Below are positions 35,071 to 47,304 of a stretch of DNA of 64,000 nucleotides, in pieces. Position 1 is the stretch's first letter. Every line of letters begins with the position of its first letter. The notes under the pieces are model-generated. The model was not told the origin of the DNA, made no database searches, and saw only the letters and a list, made by a program, of their open reading frames with translations. This stretch comes from an uncultured Bacteroidales bacterium (lineage in GTDB: Bacteria; Bacteroidota; Bacteroidia; Bacteroidales; UBA932): the NCBI GenBank assembly GCA_900320545.1, contig ONSU01000006.1, positions 24,677-88,676 on the forward strand, written 5' to 3'. The position numbers and the translations under genes are program-made.

Positions 35071-35778
35071 ATGAAAAAGTTTTTTGTTATCGCAGCTCTG
35101 CTGCTCGCAGGTTTCACTGCTTCCGCCCAGGCCAACATCGGCGCCGGCTATATGTGGAACTTCTGGTCTCACAAGAATGGCAACTCCAAGACCGGTACTG
35201 ACATGATGCACGGCATCTATGCGGGTGTTTCCTACAACATCGGTCTCGTCGAGGGTCTCGGCATCGCTCCGGGCGCCTATTTCCTCTGGGGAACGGGTGT
35301 CGGCCAGGATGCCAACGGCAAGCCGAGGAAGGATGTCGTTGCTGTTGGAGAGAACTCCTCGATCACTACGTATGGTACTACCTATATGGGTATGCAGGTT
35401 CCCGTTCATCTGACTTATTCGGCCGATCTCGGCGGCGGCAAGTTCTTCGCCTATCTCGGCCCCGCTTTCGAGTATGGCTTCTCCCTCAAGAGTTGGGTCA
35501 AGAACCAGACTGTGATCAACGGAAAGAAAGGTAAAGTTTCGTGGGGTGATGACTCCGATGCCAACCTTTACAAGATGAACGAAGCCAACGAGCGCTACAA
35601 CAACCCCTTCGACGTGAAACTTGGTGTCGGCTTCGGCTACAACTGGAAGTTCATCCAGGCCAATGTTGGCTTCGACTTCGGTTTCCTCAACAGGGACAAG
35701 ACCCGCTTCACCAATCCTGACAGCAACTTCAAGTGCAACGCCAACGACGTGCACGCGGGTATCGCCTTCGTTTTCTAG
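35071..35778 (+). CDS. Putative outer-membrane beta-barrel protein (porin-like)
   Basis: The 235-residue protein starts with a signal peptide (KKFFVIAALLLAGFTASAQA, cleavage near residue 20) and ends with an aromatic Phe (GIAFVF), as expected for outer-membrane barrels. It contains several Gly/aromatic strands (for example GVGFGYNWKFIQANVGFDFGF). The overall pattern resembles the small barrel superfamily of Bacteroidota. The substrate is unknown. Codon choice is that of a highly expressed gene (inference). It has its own promoter and a strong terminator downstream. Confidence 0.75.
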   Translation: MKKFFVIAALLLAGFTASAQANIGAGYMWNFWSHKNGNSKTGTDMMHGIYAGVSYNIGLVEGLGIAPGAYFLWGTGVGQDANGKPRKDVVAVGENSSITTYGTTYMGMQVPVHLTYSADLGGGKFFAYLGPAFEYGFSLKSWVKNQTVINGKKGKVSWGDDSDANLYKMNEANERYNNPFDVKLGVGFGYNWKFIQANVGFDFGFLNRDKTRFTNPDSNFKCNANDVHAGIAFVF

Positions 35779-35792
35779 AAAACTTTATTTCA

Positions 35793-35828
35793 CGAGACCG
35801 GCTTCCCCTTGCGAGGCCGGTCTTTTTT
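35793..35828 (+). terminator. terminator after the 35071 gene
   Basis: Stem AGACCGGC (35795-35802) with GCCGGTCT (35816-35823), followed by TTTTTT. Confidence 0.9.
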
Positions 35829-35850
35829 AACTCCTCTAAACCTTGGAAGA

Positions 35851-36837
35851 ATGCGTTTTTTGACGGAAGAAAAACTGACCATCGTCGGCGCCGGCGGAAT
35901 GATCGGCTCCAACATGGCCCAGTCGGTCCTTATGCTGGGACTGACCCCTAATGTGTGTTTGTACGATATCTATGAACCCGGAGTCAAGGGTGTGCTGGCC
36001 GAGATCGACCACTGCGCTTTCGAAGGCGTCAACGTGACGGCCACGATCGACCCGGAAGTGGCTTTCAAGGATGCCAAGTACATTATTTCCTCCGGCGGTG
36101 CACCGCGTAAGGAAGGAATGACCCGCGAAGACCTCCTGAAGGGCAACTGCCAGATTGCCGCCGAGTTCGGCGACAACATCCGCAAGTACTGCCCCGACGT
36201 GAAGCACGTGGTCGTCATCTTCAACCCGGCCGATGTGACCGCCCTCACGGCCCTCATCCACTCCGGCCTGAAGCCCTGCCAGCTCACCTCGCTCGCGGCG
36301 CTCGACAGCACCCGCCTGCAGGAGGCGCTCGCGCAGGAGTTCGGCGTCCCGCAGTGGAAAGTGACCGGCGCCCACACCTACGGCGGGCACGGTGAGGCGA
36401 TGGCCGTCTTCGCCTCGCAGGTCAAGATCGACGGCAAGCCCCTCTCGGAGATGGGCCTGAGCGCCGAGCGTTTCGCCGAGATCAAGCTCGCCACCGTCCA
36501 GGGCGGCAGCAACATCATCAAACTCCGCGGCCGCAGCTCGTTCCAGAGCCCTGCCTACCAGGCGGTGAAGATGATCGAAGCCGCGATGGGCGGCGCCCCC
36601 TTCACCTGGCCGGCCGGCACTTATGTCAACGAAGGCAAGTACAGCGGCGTGATGATGGCGATGCCTACCGTCATCGACGCGACGGGCGTCCACTTCACCG
36701 AGCCCGAGGGCACGGCGGAAGAGATGGCCGCGCTCGACGCCTCCTTCGCGCACCTCTGCAAGATGCGTGACGAGATCATCGGCCTCGGCATCGTCCCTCC
36801 GGTCGCTGACTGGAAGAAGGCAAATGCCAATCTTTGA
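35851..36837 (+). CDS. mdh: Malate dehydrogenase
   Basis: NAD-dependent interconversion of malate and oxaloacetate, part of the reductive branch of the TCA cycle in fermentative Bacteroidota. The N-terminal Rossmann motif GAGGMIGSNMAQ is near residues 12-23, and the catalytic region includes TGAHTYGGHGEAM. The 328 residues match the Bacteroidota form, which is somewhat more like lactate dehydrogenase than the E. coli enzyme. The ATG at 35851 is chosen for its standard N-terminus RFLTEEKLTIVGAGG, and upstream open frame runs through the terminator. Confidence 0.94.
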   Translation: MRFLTEEKLTIVGAGGMIGSNMAQSVLMLGLTPNVCLYDIYEPGVKGVLAEIDHCAFEGVNVTATIDPEVAFKDAKYIISSGGAPRKEGMTREDLLKGNCQIAAEFGDNIRKYCPDVKHVVVIFNPADVTALTALIHSGLKPCQLTSLAALDSTRLQEALAQEFGVPQWKVTGAHTYGGHGEAMAVFASQVKIDGKPLSEMGLSAERFAEIKLATVQGGSNIIKLRGRSSFQSPAYQAVKMIEAAMGGAPFTWPAGTYVNEGKYSGVMMAMPTVIDATGVHFTEPEGTAEEMAALDASFAHLCKMRDEIIGLGIVPPVADWKKANANL

Positions 36838-36840
36838 TCG

Positions 36841-36955
36841 GGCGTAAAGTGTAAGTTCTTTACACTCAGCGTGTTAAACAAAAGGCCTTACTCATTTTCG
36901 AGTAAGGCCTTTTGGGCATGTAGTTATCAGTCAAGTACTTACAGTTTACGCCTAA
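36841..36955. repeat. dispersed palindromic element with terminator core, copy 2
   Basis: Outer arms GGCGTAAAGTGTAAG (36841-36855) and CTTACAGTTTACGCC (near 36940-36955) match as inverted repeats with one mismatch. The central hairpin is nearly identical to that of copy 1 at 8008-8116. Confidence 0.6.
36880..36913. terminator. bidirectional terminator between mdh and apt
   Basis: Perfect 14-bp stem AAAAGGCCTTACTC/GAGTAAGGCCTTTT around ATTTTC-type loop, serving the two convergent genes. Confidence 0.9.
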
Positions 36956-37521
36956 AGGTGGATCAGGGATTTGACCGGCGCGATCTGTGAGAGCAGGTCG
37001 CGGCCGTGCAGGAAATCCAGCTCGACGAGGAATACGAAGTCCGTGACGCGGATCTTGTATTCCTTCCCGTTCAGGGTCACGGTATGCTGCTGCAGCCCCT
37101 CCGCGATGCCGAGGGCGGTGCCGCCGGTGGCGAGGACGTCGTCGAAGAAGGTGACGTTGAAGGTGTCGCCCTCCGGGATCCCCGCCGCGACGTCGGAGAG
37201 ACGGAAGTAAATGGTGTCCTTGCCATATTCTTTCTGGATGTCGACCCCGACGAGGTCGCCCTCGTTAAAGGGCAGTTTGCCTTTCTTGCGCATCGGGATG
37301 ACATTCATGACGTTGTCGCACTGCGTGAGCATCGGGGCCGCGAAAAGGAAGCCGCGCGCTTCTGGGGCGCCGATGTTGGGGGAGATGCAGAGGGCGCCGA
37401 GGTCCTTGATCAGGGATGCGAAGACCTGCTTGTCCTGCATCAGGGGGATGATGTCCACGAAATTGACTCCTTTGATGGGGAAGTCGGGATAGAATTTCAG
37501 GTAATCTTTGTATTCTTTCAT
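36952..37521 (-). CDS. apt: Adenine phosphoribosyltransferase
   Basis: Salvages adenine to AMP with PRPP. Diagnostic segments are PEARGFLFAAP, the flexible-loop region MRKKGKLP, and the PRPP motif VTFFDDVLATGGTALG. The product has 189 residues, slightly longer than the usual 170-180 through a few insertions near the C-terminus. The ATG at 37521 is chosen over one at 37551, as the former gives the normal N-terminus KEYKDYLKFYPDFP and fits the promoter at 37540. Confidence 0.93.
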   Translation of the reverse strand: MKEYKDYLKFYPDFPIKGVNFVDIIPLMQDKQVFASLIKDLGALCISPNIGAPEARGFLFAAPMLTQCDNVMNVIPMRKKGKLPFNEGDLVGVDIQKEYGKDTIYFRLSDVAAGIPEGDTFNVTFFDDVLATGGTALGIAEGLQQHTVTLNGKEYKIRVTDFVFLVELDFLHGRDLLSQIAPVKSLIHL

Positions 37522-37539
37522 TTCTGGCCTGTTAAAGCA

Positions 37540-37570
37540 CAAATATAACAAAAAATGATTATCTTCGCAA
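37540..37570 (-). promoter_or_regulatory. promoter of apt
   Basis: On the minus strand: TTG (plus 37568-37570), 20 bases, TATATTTG (plus 37540-37547). It overlaps a weak divergent TATCTTCG (37560-37567) that may drive the transketolase genes. Confidence 0.65.
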
Positions 37571-37585
37571 TGTCTGTACGGACAA

Positions 37586-38443
37586 ATGAATTTATTATCT
37601 ATGGCCCATTCTTATGAACTCAGAGATATTGCGACGCAGGTACGGCGCGATATCATCCGGATGGTGTCGATGGCCGGCTCGGGCCACCCGGGCGGATCGA
37701 TGTCCTCCACGGATTTCCTCACTTATCTCTTCTTCCGGGAAATGAAGCAGGATCCCGCCACCTGGCGCCGGGACGGCCGCGGACAGGACGTGTTCATCCT
37801 CTCCGCCGGGCATACGGCTCCGGTGTACTATTCGATCCTCTCCCGGGCCGGTTATTTCCCCGCCTCCGAACTCGGCACCCTGCGCAAGTTCGGCTCCGTC
37901 CTCCAGGGGCATCCCTCCATCCGGAAGGGGCTCCCGGGCGTTTTCCAGACCTCCGGCTCCCTCGGACAGGGACTTTCGGCCGCGGCGGGATTCGCCCTCG
38001 CGAAGAAACTCGACGGCGCGCCGGAATACACCTTCGTCATGTGCGGTGACGGCGAGAGCGAGGAAGGCCAGATCTGGGAGGCGGGCATGTTCGCCGCCCA
38101 TCACGGGCTCGACCACCTCATCGCGATGACCGACTGGAACCGCCAGCAGATCGACGGCGGCGTCGACGAAGTCGGCGGCATCGGAGACCTCGAGGCCAAA
38201 TGGAAGGCCTTCGGCTGGAATGTCATCGTCGCTCCGGCTCACGATTTCGAGGCTGTCGGCAAGGCCTTCGCGGCTGCCAAAAAGAATGTCGGCAAGCCCA
38301 CGATGATCCTCTTCGAGAGCGAAATGGGACACGGCGTCGACTTCATGGCCGGCACCCACAAGTGGCACGGCAAGGCCCCTTCGGCCGAGCAGTGCGCCGA
38401 GGCCCTCGCCCAGCTCGGCGAGACCCCGCTGGGAGACTTCTAA
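37586..38443 (+). CDS. Transketolase, N-terminal subunit
   Basis: Thiamine-diphosphate-binding half of a two-subunit transketolase of the pentose phosphate pathway. The ThDP motif appears as MCGDGESEEGQIWEAGMFAAHHGLDHL (near residue 152). Substrate contacts lie in SGHPGGSMSSTDFLTYLFFRE near residue 28. Its 285 residues match stand-alone N-terminal subunits. A later ATG at 37601 would remove five residues and is equally plausible. The C-terminal half follows after 10 bases. This is the normal split form in many anaerobes, not a frameshift. Confidence 0.93.
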   Translation: MNLLSMAHSYELRDIATQVRRDIIRMVSMAGSGHPGGSMSSTDFLTYLFFREMKQDPATWRRDGRGQDVFILSAGHTAPVYYSILSRAGYFPASELGTLRKFGSVLQGHPSIRKGLPGVFQTSGSLGQGLSAAAGFALAKKLDGAPEYTFVMCGDGESEEGQIWEAGMFAAHHGLDHLIAMTDWNRQQIDGGVDEVGGIGDLEAKWKAFGWNVIVAPAHDFEAVGKAFAAAKKNVGKPTMILFESEMGHGVDFMAGTHKWHGKAPSAEQCAEALAQLGETPLGDF

Positions 38444-38453
38444 AATTGAGATT

Positions 38454-39407
38454 ATGAAAAAATACATCGATACAGGTAAGAAGGACACCCGCAGCGGGTT
38501 CGGCGCGGGCCTTCTCGAAGCCGGGCGGCGCGACGCGCGCGTCCTGGCCCTCACGGCCGACCTCAAGGGCTCCCTCAAGATGGACGCCTTCGCGGCCGAG
38601 TTCCCCGACCGGTTCATCCAGTGCGGCATCGCCGAGGCCAACATGGTCGGCGTGGCGGCCGGTCTCGCCATCAGCGGCAAAATTCCGTTCATCGGCTCCT
38701 TCGCGGAGTTCGTGACGGGCCGTGTTTATGACCAGATCCGCCAGGAAGTCTCCTACGGCAAGGCCAACGTCAAGATCGCCTCTTCGCACGCGGGCATCAC
38801 CCTCGGCGAGGACGGCGCCACCCACCAGACGATGGAGGACATCGCCCTGATGCGGGCGCTCCCCGAGATGGTGGTCATCAACCCCTGCGACTTCAACCAG
38901 ACCAAGGCGGCCACCCTTGCCGCCGCGGCCTACGAAGGCCCCGTGTATCTGCGGTTCGGCCGTCCTTCCGTTCCGAATTTCACCCCGGAGGACGCTCCGT
39001 TCGAGATCGGAAAGGCCATTGTGATGAACGAAGGCTCCGACGTGACGCTTTTCGCCACCGGCCATCTCGTATGGGAATCCCTGCTGGCGGCCGAAGCGCT
39101 GGAGGCGGAAGGCATCAGCGCGGAAGTGATCGATATCGCGACCATCAAGCCGCTGGATGTCGAGGCCGTGCTTGCATCGGTGGGGAAGACCGGCTGCGCC
39201 GTCGTCGCGGAGGAACACAACAGCGCCGGCGGACTCGGTGAACTCATCGCCGGGGTCCTTGCGGCCGCGAAACCCGCCCCGCTCGCGTTCGTCAACGGCC
39301 GCGACGCCTTCGGTCAGAGCGGCACGCCCGCCGAGCTGATGAAGGCCTACGGACTGGATGCGGCCCACGTGGCCGAGGCGGCCCGGGAAGTGCTGAAACG
39401 GAAATAA
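38454..39407 (+). CDS. Transketolase, C-terminal subunit
   Basis: Pyrimidine-binding and C-terminal domains of the split transketolase. The glutamate that activates ThDP lies in IQCGIAEANMVGVAAGLA (near residue 60). The pyrimidine-binding aromatic region GSFAEFVTGRVYDQIRQ follows. The C-terminal transketolase domain starts near residue 190. The 317-residue length is standard. An ATG at 38454 with a short AT-rich spacer after the first subunit, and a strong terminator immediately after the stop, define a two-gene operon. Confidence 0.93.
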   Translation: MKKYIDTGKKDTRSGFGAGLLEAGRRDARVLALTADLKGSLKMDAFAAEFPDRFIQCGIAEANMVGVAAGLAISGKIPFIGSFAEFVTGRVYDQIRQEVSYGKANVKIASSHAGITLGEDGATHQTMEDIALMRALPEMVVINPCDFNQTKAATLAAAAYEGPVYLRFGRPSVPNFTPEDAPFEIGKAIVMNEGSDVTLFATGHLVWESLLAAEALEAEGISAEVIDIATIKPLDVEAVLASVGKTGCAVVAEEHNSAGGLGELIAGVLAAAKPAPLAFVNGRDAFGQSGTPAELMKAYGLDAAHVAEAAREVLKRK

Positions 39408-39436
39408 AAAACGGCCCGGGATTCCGGGCCGTTTCC
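39408..39436. terminator. terminator after transketolase
   Basis: Stem AACGGCCCGG (39410-39419) pairs with CCGGGCCGTT (39424-39433), preceded by AAAAA. It also lies just downstream of the tRNA gene on the opposite strand. Confidence 0.8.
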
Positions 39437-39440
39437 GTGG

Positions 39441-39515
39441 GGTGCGCAGTGGGACTCGAACCCACGACAACTGGAACCACAATCCAGTGCTCTAACCAAC
39501 TGAACTATGCGCACC
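39441..39515 (-). tRNA. tRNA-His (anticodon GTG)
   Basis: On the minus strand the sequence folds as a tRNA. Acceptor stem GTGCGCA/TGCGCAC, an encoded G at -1 facing C73 (a tRNA-His hallmark), anticodon arm CTGGA-TTGTGGT-TCCAG with anticodon GTG, and T arm GTGGG-TTCGAGT-CCCAC. No CCA is encoded. It is preceded by a promoter and lies in an otherwise gene-free gap between transketolase and the OadA-like gene. Confidence 0.97.
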
Positions 39516-39526
39516 ATAGTGGACTG

Positions 39527-39556
39527 CAAAGGTACAAAAAATTTTTGGACTCCCAA
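39527..39556 (-). promoter_or_regulatory. promoter of tRNA-His
   Basis: On the minus strand: TTG (plus 39554-39556), 19 bases, TACCTTTG (plus 39527-39534). The predicted start is about 6 bases before the mature tRNA. Confidence 0.7.
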
Positions 39557-39577
39557 ATTTTTTTGAAGAGATTCACA

Positions 39578-41359
39578 ATGAAACGAGAAATCAAGTTTGC
39601 CCTGGTCTATAGGGATATGTGGCAGTCCTCCGGGAAATATGTGCCCCGGGTGGACCAATTGGAAGAGGTGGCGCCGGCCATTGTCCGGATGGGATGCTTC
39701 GACCGGGTGGAGACCAACGGCGGCGCCTTCGAGCAGGTCAATCTCCTTTTCGGGGAAAATCCCAACGTCGCCGTCCGCCGCTGGACGGCTCCGCTGCGCA
39801 GGGCCGGTCTTCAGACGCAGATGCTGGAGCGGGGCCTCAACGGGCTTCGGATGAATCCGGTCCCCGCCGATGTCCGGGAGTTGATGTTCAAGGTCAAGAA
39901 AGCTCAGGGGACTGACATCGCGCGGTCCTTCTGCGGGCTCAACGATCCCCGCAACCTCCGCGGCAGCGTCGAATTTGCCAAAAAGGCCGGGATGATCTCC
40001 CAGGTGGCGCTTTCCATTACCCATTCACCCGTCCACACCGTTCCTTATTATATGGGTGTCGTCGACAAGGTCGTCGAATACGGCGCCGATGAGATCTGCC
40101 TCAAGGACATGGCCGGTGTCGGCCGCCCGACGGTCCTCGGCGAACTGGTCGCGGACATCAAGAAGAAATATCCCCATATCAAGGTGCAGTACCACGGGCA
40201 TACCGGCCCCGGCTTCTCCCCGGCCTCGATGCTGGAGGTGGCCCGCGCCGGCGCCGACTATCTCGACGTCGCCGTGGATCCGCTGTCCTGGGGCAAGGTG
40301 CATCCCGACGTCATCACCGTCCGCGAGATGATGCGCGCCGACGGCTTCCTCGTCAGGGACATCGACATGGACGCCTATATGGAAGTGCGTTCCCTGACGC
40401 AGAAATTCATCGACGACTTCCTCGGCTACTGGATCAATCCCGCCAATGCGCGGATGTCTTCGCTGCTGGTGGGCTGCGGCCTGCCCGGCGGAATGATGGG
40501 CTCGATGATGGCCGACCTGAAGGGATTCCAGGATGCGATCAACGCCGCCCAGCGCGGGCGCGGACAGGCCGAACTGTCTCTGGACACGCTGATGGTCAAG
40601 CTTTTCCAGGAAGTGGAATATGTCTGGCCGCGTCTCGGCTATCCACCGCTCGTGACCCCGTTCAGCCAGTACGTCAAGAATACGGCCCTGATGAATCTCT
40701 TCAACATGCTCAGCGGCAACCCGCGCTGGACCACCATCGACAAGGATACCTGGGGAATGATTCTCGGGGAGATGGGACAGCTTCCCGGACCGCTTGCGCC
40801 CGAGATCGTCGCCCTCGCCAAGGAGAAGGGCCTGGAATTCCACACCGGCAATCCGCAGGACAATTATCCCGACGAACTGCCGAAATTCCGCCAGATGATG
40901 AAAGACGAGGGATGGGACGTCGGCCAGGACGAAGAAGAACTCTTCGAGCTGGCGATGCACGAGCGCCAGTACCGCGACTATCGGAGCGGCGTCGCCAAGG
41001 AGCGTTTCAACAAGGAGCTCGCCGAGATGAAGGCCAAGGCCGGGGCGCCGGTCGTGGTGACGCGTCCCGTCGTGGAGATGCCCGCCTTTGACGCGGCGGA
41101 CTTCCTGGCCGCGCATCCGGGCGCGCTGCCGCTCCAGGCGCCCGTCGCGGGTCAGCTGCTCTGGCAGGTGGACGTGGAAGACGCCTCCGCGGCTCCGGTC
41201 AGCGGTACGGCCGTCAAGGCCGGTTCCCCGGCCGGCTATGTCCAGACCCGTTATGGGATGGAAGAGATCGTCGCCCCGTCGGACGGTCGCATCCTCGCCG
41301 TCTTCGGCCGCCAGGGCGCCCGCGTCGCAAAGGGCGAGATCGTCGCCTTCTACGTTTAA
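39578..41359 (+). CDS. Oxaloacetate decarboxylase alpha-like / pyruvate carboxylase subunit B-like protein
   Basis: Carboxyltransferase-type protein. The N-terminal HMGL-like barrel (YRDMWQSSGKYVP, and ADEICLKDMAG, then YHGHTGPGFSPASM) is followed by the conserved PYC/OADA domain (about residues 290-460). A C-terminal lipoyl/biotinyl-like domain covers residues about 515-593. In that domain the usual biotin-acceptor motif (A/V)MKM is replaced by RYGMEEI with no lysine. The protein may therefore act on a carrier supplied in trans, or its biotinyl domain may be only structural. The ATG at 39578 is chosen, because upstream open frame runs through the tRNA gene. Confidence 0.85.
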   Translation: MKREIKFALVYRDMWQSSGKYVPRVDQLEEVAPAIVRMGCFDRVETNGGAFEQVNLLFGENPNVAVRRWTAPLRRAGLQTQMLERGLNGLRMNPVPADVRELMFKVKKAQGTDIARSFCGLNDPRNLRGSVEFAKKAGMISQVALSITHSPVHTVPYYMGVVDKVVEYGADEICLKDMAGVGRPTVLGELVADIKKKYPHIKVQYHGHTGPGFSPASMLEVARAGADYLDVAVDPLSWGKVHPDVITVREMMRADGFLVRDIDMDAYMEVRSLTQKFIDDFLGYWINPANARMSSLLVGCGLPGGMMGSMMADLKGFQDAINAAQRGRGQAELSLDTLMVKLFQEVEYVWPRLGYPPLVTPFSQYVKNTALMNLFNMLSGNPRWTTIDKDTWGMILGEMGQLPGPLAPEIVALAKEKGLEFHTGNPQDNYPDELPKFRQMMKDEGWDVGQDEEELFELAMHERQYRDYRSGVAKERFNKELAEMKAKAGAPVVVTRPVVEMPAFDAADFLAAHPGALPLQAPVAGQLLWQVDVEDASAAPVSGTAVKAGSPAGYVQTRYGMEEIVAPSDGRILAVFGRQGARVAKGEIVAFYV

Positions 41360-41382
41360 AAAAACATATAAAAAAGTTGCCC

Positions 41383-41410
41383 TTCAAAAAATAAATTTCT
41401 GTTTTTTGAA
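41383..41410. other. AT-rich hairpin between the OadA-like gene and radC
   Basis: Perfect 9-bp stem TTCAAAAAA/TTTTTTGAA around a 10-base loop. It may act as a weak terminator for the upstream gene or be part of the radC promoter region. A TATCTTGC (41432-41439) resembles a -7 box but lacks one T. Confidence 0.4.
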
Positions 41411-41456
41411 CAAACATTTCCGCCACCTTAGTATCTTGCCCGAAAAAGGCTTGACA

Positions 41457-42143
41457 ATGAAGATGGCGGAATTGAATCTTGACGACCGGCCGCGGGAGAA
41501 GATGGCGGCGCGGGGAGCGGCGGCGCTCAGCACGGCGGAGCTTCTCGCCGTGATTATCCGGACCGGGACGGTGGACCTCAACGCGGTGGACGTGGCCCGG
41601 AATCTCCTCGCCGGGGCGGACGGGTCGCTCCTCCGCCTGTCGCGCCAGGGCCTGCGGGAATTCTGCGCGCGGAAAGGCATCGGCCGGGAGAAGGCCCTCT
41701 CGGTGCTGGCCGCCCTGGAACTGGGGCGGCGGATGCTCGCCGAAGCCCCGCAGCAGGAGGGGCTGCTGATCACATCGGCGGACGACGTTTTCAACCTGAT
41801 GTCCCCCTTGCTGAAAGGTCTCGACCACGAGCAGTGCTGGGCCCTGTACCTCAACCGGGGTGCCAGACTGACAGGGAAGGAATGCCTCTCCCGGGGGAAT
41901 GACATCAGCACCGTGCTCGATGCGGCCGAAGTGGCCCGGAAAGCCGTCGCGGCAAAGGCCCGCCGGATCATCCTCGTACACAACCATCCCTCCGGAGACC
42001 CCACGCCGAGCCCGCAGGACATTCGCCTGACGGGAGAGGTCAAGCGTGCGCTGGGCCTGTTCGGCATCGTGCTGGTCGACCATATCATCCTCTCGGACGG
42101 CGCATTCTTCAGTTTCTCGCGGGAAGTCGTGTCTGCCAGATAG
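41457..42143 (+). CDS. radC: RadC family JAB/MPN-domain protein
   Basis: Members of this family have an N-terminal helix-hairpin-helix-like region (STAELLAVIIRTG near residue 30) and a C-terminal JAMM metalloprotease-like domain. The metal motif HNHPSGDPTPSPQD is intact near residues 180-193. The name comes from an old E. coli assignment to DNA repair that was later withdrawn. The true function remains unclear. The ATG at 41457 gives 228 residues, the normal length. It is not linked to mobile genes here. Confidence 0.93.
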   Translation: MKMAELNLDDRPREKMAARGAAALSTAELLAVIIRTGTVDLNAVDVARNLLAGADGSLLRLSRQGLREFCARKGIGREKALSVLAALELGRRMLAEAPQQEGLLITSADDVFNLMSPLLKGLDHEQCWALYLNRGARLTGKECLSRGNDISTVLDAAEVARKAVAAKARRIILVHNHPSGDPTPSPQDIRLTGEVKRALGLFGIVLVDHIILSDGAFFSFSREVVSAR

Positions 42144-42198
42144 GTTTCGGCTCAATTTTTGCAAAGAATTCCGCCCGGTTTTATTAAATGATGACACT

Positions 42199-42594
42199 AT
42201 GAAAAAGATGATGACACTCCTTGTCGCCCTCGCCCTCGGCGCCGGGATGACATTCGCCCAGGATAAATGCTGCAAGCAGGAATGCGCCGGCGGAGACTGC
42301 GCCGTGAAACGCACCGAGAAGATCGCCCTGATCTGCAAACTGGACGACGCGCAGAAGGCCGAAGTGCTGGCCCTTACCCAGAACCGGATGGCCCAGTGCG
42401 GCAAAGACGCCTCCAAGAAAGAGATGAAAGCGGAGAAGAAGGCCTATGACAAATCCCTGAAAAAGGTCATCGGCAAGAAGAACTTCCGCATCCTCAAGGG
42501 TTGCGACAAAGTCGTATGCAAAGCGGTGGCGCTGAACGAAAAGATCGCCGAGAAACCCGCCAGGCCCGCCAAAGAAAAGAAATCAAAGAAATAA
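42199..42594 (+). CDS. Small secreted Cys- and Lys-rich protein
   Basis: A signal peptide (KKMMTLLVALALGAGMTFAQ) is followed by a Cys cluster (DKCCKQECAGGDCAVK) and a helical, Lys-rich remainder with three more Cys. The LDDAQKAEVLALTQNRMAQC and AYDKSLKKVIGKKNFRIL segments faintly recall Spy/CpxP or DUF4890-type periplasmic proteins. The Cys cluster could bind metal. Both points are inference. The ATG at 42199 is chosen because it starts the signal peptide. The gene stands alone, followed by a strong terminator. Confidence 0.65.
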   Translation: MKKMMTLLVALALGAGMTFAQDKCCKQECAGGDCAVKRTEKIALICKLDDAQKAEVLALTQNRMAQCGKDASKKEMKAEKKAYDKSLKKVIGKKNFRILKGCDKVVCKAVALNEKIAEKPARPAKEKKSKK

Positions 42595-42609
42595 AGTCAA
42601 CCCCAAATA

Positions 42610-42643
42610 AAATCGCCCCCGCAGCTACCTGCGGGGGCGATTT
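42610..42643. terminator. bidirectional terminator between the 42199 gene and eno
   Basis: Perfect 15-bp stem AAATCGCCCCCGCAG/CTGCGGGGGCGATTT around CTAC, with A-rich and T-rich flanks. It serves both convergent genes. Confidence 0.9.
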
Positions 42644-42663
42644 GCGTAAGGGAGTCCGTCTGC

Positions 42664-47054
<4,391 letters not shown>

Positions 47055-47058
47055 GACT

Positions 47059-47304
47059 ATGGCGGACATCAGGCTTCTCATCCTTTCTCCCGAAGAAACC
47101 CTGCTGGACACGGCGGTGGACGCGGTGACGCTGCCCGGGACGGCGAGCCCCTTCGAGGTGCTGCCGGGGCACGCCCCCATCATCTCCTCGCTGGAGAAGG
47201 GGCGGATCACCTGGCGCGCCGGGACGGAAGAGGGAAGTCTGGAGATCGCCTCCGGATTTGTGGAAGTAGTCGATAATCAGGTACTTGCCGCCGTCGAACA
47301 ATGA
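47059..47304 (+). CDS. atpC: ATP synthase subunit epsilon (short form)
   Basis: Only 81 residues, comprising the N-terminal beta-sandwich domain (LPGTASPFEVLPGHAPIISSLEKGRI). The C-terminal helical hairpin that inhibits ATP hydrolysis in the long forms is absent, as in other Bacteroidota. It lies second in the operon, 4 bases after atpD, and overlaps atpB by 4 bases (ATGA). Confidence 0.95.
   Translation: MADIRLLILSPEETLLDTAVDAVTLPGTASPFEVLPGHAPIISSLEKGRITWRAGTEEGSLEIASGFVEVVDNQVLAAVEQ

Noticed and set aside
37586-39407. Frameshifted transketolase gene
   Set aside because: Two intact subunit genes with their own starts and a 10-base gap are the normal split form.
39437-39577. N-terminal extension of the OadA-like gene
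   Set aside because: It would run through the tRNA-His gene. The ATG at 39578 gives the standard N-terminus.
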